A DNA stretch of 16,985 bases from Actinomycetes bacterium (GTDB lineage: Bacteria; Actinomycetota; Humimicrobiia; Humimicrobiales; Humimicrobiaceae), in NCBI GenBank assembly GCA_030603375.1, contig JAUVXY010000012.1, positions 1-16,985 of the forward strand, written 5' to 3'. Below the pieces are notes generated by a model that was given only the letters and a program-made list of their open reading frames with translations, was not told the origin of the DNA and did no database searches. The position numbers and the translations under genes were made by a program. How positions within the stretch are numbered: position 1 is the stretch's first letter; each line of letters starts with the position of its first letter. Of the stretch, positions 7,811 through 14,622 are shown in pieces.

Positions 7811-7859
7811 ACACTAATGATTAACAGTATATATTGATTGCAATATATAAGCAGTGTAA
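7809..7859 (+). repeat. Nested dyad at the ferredoxin promoter/leader
   Basis: A perfect 9-base inverted repeat, TATATATTG (7828-7836) and CAATATATA (7841-7849) with a 4-base loop, is nested inside a second perfect pair, TTACACT (7809-7815) and AGTGTAA (7853-7859). It overlaps the expected start of transcription. It could be a repressor operator or a leader hairpin; there is no U-run, so it is not a terminator. Confidence 0.45.
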
Positions 7860-7892
7860 GTTTATAAACCAAAAATGTTAGAAAGGAATCAA

Positions 7893-8084
7893 ATGGAAGT
7901 AAGCATAGATAATGAACTTTGTACTGGCTGCGGATTATGTGAAGAAACTTGTCCAAATGTTTTTAAACTAAACGAAGATACCGATGTAGCAGAAGTAATT
8001 AAAACTGATTATGATGAGTATGATGAAGAATGCATAAAGGAATCAGTAGAAAATTGCCCTACAGAAGCAATAACCATCGAATAG
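7893..8084 (+). CDS. Small single-cluster [4Fe-4S] ferredoxin
   Basis: This is a 63-residue electron carrier. Cys10, Cys13 and Cys16 (CTGCGLC) plus Cys55 (NCPTEAI) are the expected ligands of one 4Fe-4S cluster. Cys20 and Cys47 sit where Pyrococcus furiosus and Thermotoga maritima type ferredoxins carry a structural disulfide. The middle is very acidic (DYDEYDEE), as is usual for such carriers. I chose the ATG at 7893 over the in-frame ATG at 7875 because GAAAGGA (7881-7887) ends 5 bases before it and the reading then starts with the family's MEVSID. It has its own promoter and downstream terminator, so it is probably transcribed alone. Redox partners cannot be told from the sequence. Confidence 0.9.
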   Translation: MEVSIDNELCTGCGLCEETCPNVFKLNEDTDVAEVIKTDYDEYDEECIKESVENCPTEAITIE

Positions 8085-8186
8085 CTCTTCATAACAGGTA
8101 AGAGCAGGCAGTTAGTAATTTTTAAGTTTAATAGAGATTGCCAGGAGTATATAAAAAGTCTCTGGATATTATTAAAAAATGTAAAC

Positions 8187-8225
8187 AAAAAATAGTGTTG
8201 TGTGAAAAATATAACACTATTTTTT
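8187..8225. terminator. Bidirectional intrinsic terminator after the ferredoxin gene
   Basis: Perfect 13-base arms AAAAAATAGTGTT (8187-8199) and AACACTATTTTTT (8213-8225) flank a 13-base loop. The U-run on the plus strand and the A-run at the start make it able to work in both directions. It lies 103 bases after the ferredoxin stop. Confidence 0.75.
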
Positions 8226-8308
8226 AACTGGACAAATTTTACTCAACATATATTTATATGCCCCACAGTAATAAAAACTTAAAGCATAAAAAAGCGGACA
8301 TTTCTACT

Positions 8309-8337
8309 TTGCCGTAGCATATCTTTAGTTTTATATT
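8309..8337 (+). promoter_or_regulatory. Candidate promoter of the Na/Pi transporter gene; rest of the 8085-8405 gap
   Basis: TTGCCG (8309-8314) and TATATT (8332-8337) are 17 bases apart. The 321-base gap between the ferredoxin and transporter genes otherwise holds the terminator at 8187-8225 and nothing else I can identify; no known riboswitch or PhoB-type box was recognised. Confidence 0.35.
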
Positions 8338-8405
8338 TTATATTGTTATTTATTTTATTATAATCAATAATTAATTACTGGCTAAAAGTTAATTTTTCTA
8401 AATTT

Positions 8406-10019
8406 ATGTATTTTAAAATTATAATAGAGCTCTTGGGCGGGTTAGCCCTCTTTATTTTTGGTATCAACAGACTTAGTACAAGTCTGCGAAGAATCGCTTC
8501 CAACAAAATAAAATCTATAATTAATATTCTAACAAAAAGATCGTGGTCAACTCTATTGGTCGGAGTTTTTACTACCATGCTTATCCAAAGCAGCAGCGCA
8601 ACATCTGTTATGACCGTAGGATTTGTTAATGCAGGGCTTATAACTCTCAGACAAGCAATCGGTATTGTAATGGGAGCAAATATTGGGACTACGGTTACTG
8701 CCCAGATAGTATCTTTCAAAATAGACATGCTCTCATATCCTATAATAATCATAGGTTTTCTCTTTTATTTTATAGGCAAAAGAAAAAGATATAAAAATAC
8801 TGGGATGGCTTTAATTGGACTTGGTATTCTCTTCCTCGGAATGACTGTAATGAAAGAAGCACTGGCGCCATTAAGAGATAATGAAATCTTTAAAACCTTC
8901 CTTTTAAATTTCAGCAGGAATCCATTTCTTGGAGTCCTGGCAGGGCTGCTTCTAACTACTCTCCTGCAGAGCAGCTCAGCTACAATCGGATTGTTAATTG
9001 CTCTTGCAAGCCAGGGTTTAATACCTATTGAAGCAGCTATTCCTATTTTATTGGGAGATAATATCGGTACTTGCTCCACTGCTTTAATTTCCAGTATAGG
9101 AACAACTATAACAGCCAGGAGAACTGCTTTTTCCCATCTTATGTTCAATGTTTTTGGAACTATAATATTTGCAGTACTGTTATACGTTTTTAGACTTCAA
9201 CAACTTATAATTGGGTTAACCGGAAGCAGCGTGCCCCACCAAATAGCAAATATGCATACTAGTTTTAATATTATCACTGCACTAATTTTATTTCCTTCAA
9301 TTGGACTTTTTGAAAAAACAGTTACTCGGCTTTTCCCGGGAAAAGATATCGTGGTCCATAAAAATGCACTATTCCTGGATACAAGACTCATTCAAACCCC
9401 TGCGCTTGCTTTGGAACAAGTAAAAAAAGAGCTGCTCAGAATTTCAAAAATATCATATGAAATGCTCAATCTTGCAATTCAAAGGCTTTACAAAAAGGAA
9501 AATATAATTGAGGAAAAAGTACTGGATATGGAGTCTGCCGTAGATAGCATAACAGAAGATATTGTATTATATTTAACTAAAGTATCACAAAAATCATTAA
9601 ACTCAACTGCCTCAAGAAGACTGACCAACTTGCTCCATATGGCCTATGGTGTAGAGAGAACTGCTGACCATTGCGAAAGCATATTATACCTGACACTCGT
9701 AAAAGAAGAAAATAAAATGTCGTTTAGCAAAAACGCAACAGAAGAGTTAGAAGCTATACACAGCAAAACAGATAACATGTTCAAAACACTAATATCTGGC
9801 CTGGAAAATGATGACCAAATAAAGTTTGAACAGTGCGAAAAGCTTGAATCAGAATTAGACGAAATGGTTAAAGAAGCAAGGATAAATCACCTAAAAAGAC
9901 TCCGTAGCGGCCAATGCATGCACTTATCAGGAGTAGTTTTTTCAGATATCATACTGCATCTCGAAAGAATTGGCGATTTGCTGCATGGCATATCAAAAAA
10001 TATGACAGAAAAAAATTAA
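8406..10019 (+). CDS. Na/Pi cotransporter family protein with PhoU-like C-terminal domain
   Basis: This 537-residue protein belongs to the NptA/YjbB (PF02690, PNaS) group. The N-terminal half has about eight or nine hydrophobic segments arranged as an inverted repeat. Each repeat carries the hallmark QSSSAT motif (residues 61-66 and 188-193), followed by GANIGTTVTA (90-99) and GDNIGTCSTA (217-226). Residues from about 340 to 537 are helical and PhoU-like, as in the longer bacterial members. The family moves phosphate with sodium; some members export it. The start ATG gives a proper first membrane helix but has no visible ribosome binding site. The gene is monocistronic and its stop codon overlaps that of the converging rpe gene. 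Transport direction and the phosphate substrate are inferred from the family. Confidence 0.9.
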   Translation: MYFKIIIELLGGLALFIFGINRLSTSLRRIASNKIKSIINILTKRSWSTLLVGVFTTMLIQSSSATSVMTVGFVNAGLITLRQAIGIVMGANIGTTVTAQIVSFKIDMLSYPIIIIGFLFYFIGKRKRYKNTGMALIGLGILFLGMTVMKEALAPLRDNEIFKTFLLNFSRNPFLGVLAGLLLTTLLQSSSATIGLLIALASQGLIPIEAAIPILLGDNIGTCSTALISSIGTTITARRTAFSHLMFNVFGTIIFAVLLYVFRLQQLIIGLTGSSVPHQIANMHTSFNIITALILFPSIGLFEKTVTRLFPGKDIVVHKNALFLDTRLIQTPALALEQVKKELLRISKISYEMLNLAIQRLYKKENIIEEKVLDMESAVDSITEDIVLYLTKVSQKSLNSTASRRLTNLLHMAYGVERTADHCESILYLTLVKEENKMSFSKNATEELEAIHSKTDNMFKTLISGLENDDQIKFEQCEKLESELDEMVKEARINHLKRLRSGQCMHLSGVVFSDIILHLERIGDLLHGISKNMTEKN

Positions 10020-10735
10020 ACAATTCTCACTTTTGATTTACTATTATTCATTAGAGTCTTCCTGATATTGCTGATATACTCTGCTGGATTTTCGGAATTA
10101 AAAAAAGCAGATCCTATTACTAAAATATTTGCTCCTGCGTTTGCTGCCAATAGTGCAGTTTTATTATTTATTCCACCATCCACCTGAATTTCAATAGTCT
10201 TGTTTGTATTGTTAAATCTCCTGTATTTTTCAATCATACCTTTTAGCTTTCTAATTTTATCTGTCATCTCGCAAATAAATTTTTGGCCGCCAAATCCCGG
10301 ATTAACTGTCATTATCAGTACCATATCTAAAAGCCCTAAAACATTTTCGATACAGCACAGGGGAGTAGATGGATTTAAGGAAACAGCAGTTTTTAAACCT
10401 GCCTTTTTTATAGAGTTTAGCGTCATGTCAAGATGCGGGCATTCTTCTGCATGCACATTTATAAGATCAGCTCCGCTTTCAATAAAACTACCCAGATGTT
10501 TGTCAGGGTTCTTGATCATAAGATGTGTATCTAAAAATAGTTTTGTATTTTTTCTAATGCACCTTACGACAGGAGGTCCAAAACTTATGTTTGGGACAAA
10601 GCTTCCGTCCATTATGTCAAGGTGCAGCATATCCGCTCCAGCCTCTTCAACTTTTTTTATCTCTTTTCCCAGATTAAGAAAATCACAATTTAATATTGAT
10701 ATGGAAATTTTAAGTTTTATATTCTTTTCCAGCAT
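10016..10735 (-). CDS. rpe: Ribulose-phosphate 3-epimerase
   Basis: This enzyme interconverts ribulose 5-phosphate and xylulose 5-phosphate in the pentose phosphate pathway. From the ATG at 10735 the protein is 239 residues with a TIM-barrel pattern: HLDIMDGSFVPNISFGPP, LDTHLMI, VNPGFGGQKFI and VDGG. The metal ligands His38, Asp40, His71 and Asp186 are present. I prefer this start to the TTG at 10762: it fits the family's N-terminus, an AGGAAG lies upstream, and no ribosome binding site precedes the TTG. The normally near-invariant IAPSILSADF block reads ISISILNCDF here, keeping the key Ser and Asp but changing three neighbours. Its product pool (ribulose 5-phosphate) is also the substrate of RibB in the nearby riboflavin pathway, but the genes are not co-transcribed. 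Confidence 0.92.
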   Translation of the reverse strand: MLEKNIKLKISISILNCDFLNLGKEIKKVEEAGADMLHLDIMDGSFVPNISFGPPVVRCIRKNTKLFLDTHLMIKNPDKHLGSFIESGADLINVHAEECPHLDMTLNSIKKAGLKTAVSLNPSTPLCCIENVLGLLDMVLIMTVNPGFGGQKFICEMTDKIRKLKGMIEKYRRFNNTNKTIEIQVDGGINNKTALLAANAGANILVIGSAFFNSENPAEYISNIRKTLMNNSKSKVRIV

Positions 10736-10865
10736 TTTTATTTTCTTCCTGCCTATCTCCAATGATTAAAAACTAATATTTTTACAATAATTAATCATTT
10801 TAATACATTACAACCAAAATTCAAAAGAGATGTTTTTAATAAAATTATTTTTGCTTTGCACCTTT

Positions 10866-11285
10866 TTATTTTGTGCTTTCGGGACTTTTCCCTTGCGAAT
10901 CAGCATCTACCGAATAATTTAGATACTTTTTAGTAACAGGATCATTAATTCTTTTCCAAAGAATTGCACCAAAAATTGTACCTACCGGAAAGAAGATCAC
11001 CATAGTAACCACCAAAGCTGCCCTTCCCAATGGCACAGCCCAGGGTTTCCTCATATAAATGCCTACTAATTCAGCAACGTAAAGCGCAAGAAATATAAAT
11101 GTGCCATTTGATGATGGTAGTGTAACGCTAGCAGGACCAATATTAATGTTAGGCATAAACCAAAGTCCCCACTCCCTGGATAAATATCCTATTCCAGTCA
11201 AAATTGCTACTACCCACAACAGGATAATTATTCCGCCTAAAACCTTCTTCCCCTGATCTAATTCTTCTTGCGTTAATTTAGTCAT
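10866..11285 (-). CDS. Small membrane protein, three predicted transmembrane segments
   Basis: I do not recognise a named family. From the ATG at 11285 it is 139 residues with membrane segments at about 15-35, 61-78 and 87-110, then a hydrophilic tail (about 111-139). A loop of about 25 residues with SREWGLWFMPNINIG separates segments 1 and 2. The final segment and tail (ILWKRINDPVTKKYLN) recall many small bacterial membrane proteins of unknown function. The start is set by an excellent GAGGAGG 6 bases before the ATG; the longer reading from a TTG at 11303 would read through this site. It lies 130 bases upstream of rpe on the same strand. Confidence 0.7.
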   Translation of the reverse strand: MTKLTQEELDQGKKVLGGIIILLWVVAILTGIGYLSREWGLWFMPNINIGPASVTLPSSNGTFIFLALYVAELVGIYMRKPWAVPLGRAALVVTMVIFFPVGTIFGAILWKRINDPVTKKYLNYSVDADSQGKSPESTK

Positions 11286-11324
11286 TTCTATCCTCCTCTT
11301 CAAAGTCGTTTTTAAATTTCTTCC

Positions 11325-11444
11325 TTAATCTATTTTCCTTATAGTTCCGCCACCTGAAGTACTCTGAGTCACAGAGGGATTCCCGGCATAATTAATACTA
11401 TCTACACATGCAAATTCTACCTGACAGATGGCACTCCCAAAGAA
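11325..11444 (-). pseudogene. Gene remnant: 39-codon 3' end without a start
   Basis: On the minus strand 39 codons are open, ending in TAA at 11325-11327. The reading is strikingly protein-like: FFGSAICQVEFACVDSINYA, then a Ser/Thr/Gly-rich tail ending GGGTIRKID. Its base composition is less AT-rich than the surrounding spacer. There is no ATG, GTG or TTG at a useful place and two stops lie just upstream, so it is probably the 3' end of a gene that has been lost. It sits on the same strand as, and 40 bases before, the small membrane protein gene. I do not recognise the family. Confidence 0.45.
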
Positions 11445-11575
11445 TTATCATAAGAATTCTAATAAAATTATTATATTTCTATTTCATAATATTACAAATC
11501 ATGGATAATTTTGGCATATATAACAAATATGTCAAAAAACCAAATAATTTTTGCTAAAAATTTTTAAATTCTCTC

Positions 11576-11617
11576 TTGACAACTCAGAAGAAGTATTGTA
11601 TCTTCTTTGTAGATACA
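11576..11617 (+). promoter_or_regulatory. mazEF promoter with overlapping operator palindrome
   Basis: A perfect TTGACA (11576-11581) is followed after 17 bases by TATCTT (11599-11604). An inverted repeat, TGTATCT (11597-11603) and AGATACA (11611-11617) with a 7-base centre, covers the -10 and start site. MazE-type antitoxins (alone or with MazF) bind such palindromes to repress their own operon. Confidence 0.65.
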
Positions 11618-11632
11618 TGAGGAGGTTTTAAT

Positions 11633-11875
11633 ATGAATACTCGAATGCAAAAATGGGGCAATAGTTTTGCACTGCGTATTCCTAAAACATTTGCTTCTGA
11701 ACTGGGGCTAAAGCAGAATTCACCTATAAAATTATCTTTAGAAAATGGGAAGCTTGTTATTATTCCAGTTATTACCCCTAAATTAACCCTTGAGCATTTG
11801 CTATCACAGGTAAATAAAAAAAATCTGCATTCTGAGATCAATACTGGTCCTGCTGCAGGAAAAGAAGTTTGGTAA
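11633..11875 (+). CDS. mazE: MazE-type antitoxin (AbrB-like)
   Basis: This 80-residue protein has an N-terminal swapped-hairpin AbrB/MazE DNA-binding domain (about 1-46): MQKWGNSFALRIPKTFASEL is the family signature, followed by an NGKLVIIPV strand. The C-terminal part (about 50-80) is the flexible arm expected to wrap around and block the toxin. AGGAGG at 11620-11625 lies 7 bases before the ATG. The toxin gene follows immediately, so the antitoxin is made first. It is probably autoregulated through the palindrome over its -10 box. Confidence 0.92.
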   Translation: MNTRMQKWGNSFALRIPKTFASELGLKQNSPIKLSLENGKLVIIPVITPKLTLEHLLSQVNKKNLHSEINTGPAAGKEVW

Positions 11876-11880
11876 GATTT

Positions 11881-12216
11881 ATGCTCTATATACCAAAACA
11901 GGGTGACGTTATATGGATAAACTTAAATCCTCAATCTGGTCATGAACAAGCTGGCAAACGTCCTGCTTTGGTGCTTTCACCAGCAGAATATAATAAAAAA
12001 GTTGGACTTGCTTTATTATGTCCTATTACCACACAAATAAAAGGATACCCATTTGAAGTACTAATTCCAGCTGGCCTGAGCGTTTCAGGTGTAGTATTGT
12101 CAGATCAGATAAGAAGCTTGGACTGGCGTGCCCGCAACTATCAATTTATTTGTTCACTACCCAAAGAAACAACATCCGAAGTGTTAGAAAAACTTTATGT
12201 TGTCTTATCTGGATAA
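11881..12216 (+). CDS. mazF: MazF-type mRNA interferase toxin
   Basis: This 111-residue endoribonuclease of the PemK/MazF fold cleaves single-stranded mRNA at short specific sequences and arrests growth unless bound by MazE. The family blocks are all present: YIPKQGDVIWINLNPQ, GHEQAGKRPALVLSP, CPITTQIKGYPFEV and LSDQIRSLDW. I chose the ATG at 11881, 5 bases after the antitoxin stop, because MLYIPKQGD matches the usual N-terminus. A TTG at 11869, overlapping mazE, has a better purine-rich site (AGGA 9 bases before) and would add four residues; translational coupling works for either. The gene looks intact, so the toxin is expected to be active. Confidence 0.93.
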   Translation: MLYIPKQGDVIWINLNPQSGHEQAGKRPALVLSPAEYNKKVGLALLCPITTQIKGYPFEVLIPAGLSVSGVVLSDQIRSLDWRARNYQFICSLPKETTSEVLEKLYVVLSG

Positions 12217-12362
12217 ATAAAGGACTGCAAAAATACTCAGCAATAAATGATTATTTATTAAAAATTAAATACTGACGCCTTTAGAACGTGGTCCGAAGGA
12301 TAAATGCCAAACCAGATTTATGATTATATTTATTTATTATACGGGCAAATTCCTATAATTTG
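12217..12362. other. Spacer after mazF, no gene recognised
   Basis: This stretch is very AT-rich, with a weak AT-only dyad near 12242-12259. The one exception is a GC-richer island at about 12272-12312 (GCCTTTAGAACGTGG followed by TCCGAAGGATAAATGCC). Several frames through it give short protein-like readings on both strands, none with a start. It may be a fragment of an interspersed repeat or a dead gene. No terminator with a U-run was found for mazF. Confidence 0.3.
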
Positions 12363-12390
12363 TTGCAAAATAGGTTCTTCGTGTTATAAT
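12363..12390 (+). promoter_or_regulatory. Promoter of the riboflavin operon
   Basis: TTGCAA (12363-12368) and a perfect TATAAT (12385-12390) are 16 bases apart, and TG at 12382-12383 makes an extended -10. Transcription would start near 12397 and give a leader of about 270 bases before ribD. Confidence 0.6.
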
Positions 12391-12457
12391 TCATTTTTAT
12401 CTAAAAGATAGAATTAATGGAGCTGAGAGATTTATTGAAAACTGAATAAATTAAAAT

Positions 12458-12591
12458 AAATTTTCAAGAATAGGTGAAATTCCTTATCGGCGGTTATAGT
12501 CCGCAAGCTTTTTTTAGATTAGTAATTATAAAATTAGCCGACTTAGCGAAACTCTAAGACCGACAGTTAAAATCTGGATGGGAGAAAGTTT
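12458..12591 (+). ncRNA. FMN riboswitch (RFN element)
   Basis: The conserved core is plain: AGGTGAAATTCC (12472-12483), CGGCGGTTATAGTCCGC (12488-12504), GCCGAC (12537-12542), GACCGACAGT (12558-12567) and TGGATGGGAGAAAG (12575-12588). Closing helix P1 pairs AAATTTTC (12458-12465) with GAAAGTTT (12584-12591), with one G-U pair. It senses flavin mononucleotide and lies directly before the terminator and ribD. P1's 3' strand, GGAGAAA (12581-12587), is a perfect complement of TTTCTCC (12629-12635) in the terminator. FMN binding should therefore free the terminator, and lack of FMN should form an antiterminator. Translation control is unlikely to be the main route because ribD lies about 80 bases on. 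Confidence 0.95.
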
Positions 12592-12617
12592 ATGACTTAT
12601 TTTATACAAATTACTTT

Positions 12618-12647
12618 AAGCCATGGATTTTCTCCATGGTTTTTTTA
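12618..12647 (+). terminator. Riboswitch-controlled intrinsic terminator
   Basis: CCATGGA (12621-12627) and TCCATGG (12633-12639) close a 5-base loop. The stem can be lengthened by AAG/TTT pairing (12618-12620), and eight T residues follow (12640-12647). It stops transcription before ribD when the riboswitch holds FMN. Confidence 0.9.
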
Positions 12648-12669
12648 TTTATTACAATTGAGCTAAAAA

Positions 12670-13875
12670 ATGAAAACATTCAGTAAAAATAGGGGCGGAT
12701 TTACTTCCGATGACATAAAATATATGAAGCTTGCAGTAAGGCTTGCTGAAAAAGGCAGGGGGAAAACAAGTCCAAACCCTATGGTAGGAGCTGTTATAGT
12801 AAAAGATGGCAAAATAATTTCTAAAGGCTACCATAAAAAAGCAGGCTGCGCGCACGCAGAAATAGAAGCTATAAAGAACTGCAAGGAGCCGCTTGAAGGC
12901 TCAACAATGTACGTAACTCTTGAGCCATGCACAATTTATGGCAAGACGCCTCCGTGCGCGGATGAAATCATAAAACACAAATTTAAAGAAGTAGTAATAG
13001 GCTGTATAGACCCAAATCCTTTAGTAAACGGCAGGGGAGTTGACTTAATAAAAAAATCAGGCATAAGCGTGAGAAAAGGACTGCTGGAAAATGAAATTTC
13101 TGCGCAAAACGAAATATTTTTTAAGAACATAAAAACAAACATGCCGTTTGTATGCTGTAAAATTGCTTCAAGTATTGATGGAAAATTAGCTACAAAAACC
13201 TCTGATTCTAAATGGATAACATCTGAAAAATCAAGAAAAATGGTCCAGCATTTGCGAAAAGAATACGGCTGCGTGCTGACCGGGATAAATACTGTTTTAG
13301 CAGACAACCCGCTTCTCTTGCCAAGGAAAAAATTAGGTGCTGTATACTCAAACGCAGACTTTGACATAAGCGAAAACCAAAAATTTTATAGAGTGATACT
13401 GGACAGAAGGCTTAGAATAAAACTTAACTCCAATATAGTAAAAACTTCCAACCTGGCTAAAACTATCATTTTTACAGATACTAAAAATAATTTAAAAAAT
13501 AAAAGCAAAGCCAATAAAATAAAAGAGGAAGGCATAGATATAATGCTCGTTGACACAATAGGAAAAAGTGGTAAAGACAGCAGGAAACTAGATATAAAAG
13601 AGATATTGGATATTTTATACAAGCAATACGGCATAACTTCCATACTGCTTGAAGCAGGACCAACTGCTATTACTTCTTTTTTAAGAAACAATTTAATAGA
13701 TAAATTTATTATATTCCTTGCACCTAAAATAATAGGGGGGGATAGCAAGTACAGTATGTTTTCCAAATTAGACATAGATAAAGTAAAAAATTCTTTAAAA
13801 GTAAAATTTGCTGGCACAAAAAAGACTGGAGAGGATGTAGTTATATTCGCTTATCCTGCAGAGCAGCAACTATAA
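12670..13875 (+). CDS. ribD: Bifunctional riboflavin deaminase/reductase RibD
   Basis: This protein carries out the second and third steps from GTP to riboflavin: deamination, then ribosyl side-chain reduction. The N-terminal deaminase (about 15-160) has SPNPMVGAVIV, zinc ligands His62, Cys87 and Cys96, and the proton shuttle Glu64 in HAE; the 25- and 9-residue spacings match Bacillus RibG (His49, Cys74, Cys83). The reductase domain (about 168-398) begins FVCCKIASSIDGKLAT and has the typical GINTVLADNPLL. At 401 residues it is longer than usual (about 360), with extra Lys/Asn-rich linkers, and the usual LxEGG reads LLEAG here. The start is the first ATG after the terminator and has only a weak GAG site. 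It is the first gene of the operon, 39 bases before ribE. Confidence 0.95.
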   Translation: MKTFSKNRGGFTSDDIKYMKLAVRLAEKGRGKTSPNPMVGAVIVKDGKIISKGYHKKAGCAHAEIEAIKNCKEPLEGSTMYVTLEPCTIYGKTPPCADEIIKHKFKEVVIGCIDPNPLVNGRGVDLIKKSGISVRKGLLENEISAQNEIFFKNIKTNMPFVCCKIASSIDGKLATKTSDSKWITSEKSRKMVQHLRKEYGCVLTGINTVLADNPLLLPRKKLGAVYSNADFDISENQKFYRVILDRRLRIKLNSNIVKTSNLAKTIIFTDTKNNLKNKSKANKIKEEGIDIMLVDTIGKSGKDSRKLDIKEILDILYKQYGITSILLEAGPTAITSFLRNNLIDKFIIFLAPKIIGGDSKYSMFSKLDIDKVKNSLKVKFAGTKKTGEDVVIFAYPAEQQL

Positions 13876-13914
13876 CTATAACAATTTTAGATAAGAAAAA
13901 AGTCAGGTGTTTAG

Positions 13915-14622
13915 ATGTTTACAGGATTAATTAAAGAACTTGGTAAAGTAACCAGGATCATAAATAAAGGTAAAGATATAGAGATTGAAATAGAAAGTAC
14001 AAGTCTTGCAAAAACTGCAAAGACAGGTGATTCAATATCTGTCAATGGCTGCTGCCTTACAGTTAAAAAAATGGGCAATAATAACTTTAGCTTTGATATT
14101 TCTTTCAATACACTAAAAAACACGGCCTTTAAATTTACAAGAACAGGAAATGCAGTAAATTTAGAAGATTCTTTGGCACCAACAGATAAGCTTGGAGGCC
14201 ATTTTGTTACGGGACATATTGACGCAGCAGGAAAAATACTAAACATCTCCAGAATAAGCAACTCTTATAAATTAAAGATAGAGCTGCCGCCAGAAATTCT
14301 GCCACATATCGTACCAAAAGGTTCTGTATCGTTAGATGGAATAAGCCTGACCATAACAGAAACAGGGAAAGACTATTTTTGCGTAGTTATTATTCCACAT
14401 ACATTTACATGTACCAATCTTAAATTTAAGAAAGCTGGAAGTTTTGTTAATATTGAAGTAGATTTGATTTCCCGCTATATTGCACATATCCTAAAATACC
14501 AAAATTATTTGAATAATGATATAACCGGAAATATGTCCGTCCAGGATAAAAAAGCTAAACTAACTGATATTAAAAACCATTCATTAAAGGAGAGTCTAGA
14601 AAAATATGGATTCATTAAGTAA
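13915..14622 (+). CDS. ribE: Riboflavin synthase (alpha subunit)
   Basis: This enzyme dismutates two 6,7-dimethyl-8-ribityllumazine molecules into riboflavin and the pyrimidine that RibH reuses. It has two lumazine-binding barrels: residues 1-95, starting MFTGLIKELGKV with SVNGCCLTV, and about 96-190, starting GGHFVTGHID with SVSLDGISLTI. Ser42, Cys47 and His101 correspond to E. coli Ser41, Cys48 and His102. At 235 residues it is about 20 residues longer than usual because of a charged C-terminal extension (about 205-235). The last 17 bases of that extension overlap the start of ribBA. AGGTG lies about 8 bases before the ATG. Confidence 0.95.
   Translation: MFTGLIKELGKVTRIINKGKDIEIEIESTSLAKTAKTGDSISVNGCCLTVKKMGNNNFSFDISFNTLKNTAFKFTRTGNAVNLEDSLAPTDKLGGHFVTGHIDAAGKILNISRISNSYKLKIELPPEILPHIVPKGSVSLDGISLTITETGKDYFCVVIIPHTFTCTNLKFKKAGSFVNIEVDLISRYIAHILKYQNYLNNDITGNMSVQDKKAKLTDIKNHSLKESLEKYGFIK

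Noticed and set aside
7875..7892. Upstream in-frame ATG for the small ferredoxin
   Set aside because: It would place the clear GAAAGGA site inside the gene; the ATG at 7893 has correct spacing and the family's N-terminus.
8084..8105. GCTCTT/AAGAGC hairpin right after the ferredoxin stop
   Set aside because: Short stem with a 10-base loop and no immediate U-run; the strong hairpin at 8187-8225 is the better terminator.
11362..11376. CTCTG/CAGAG dyad before the small membrane protein gene
   Set aside because: Five-base arms only, and it lies within the protein-like remnant at 11325-11444, which explains the sequence better.
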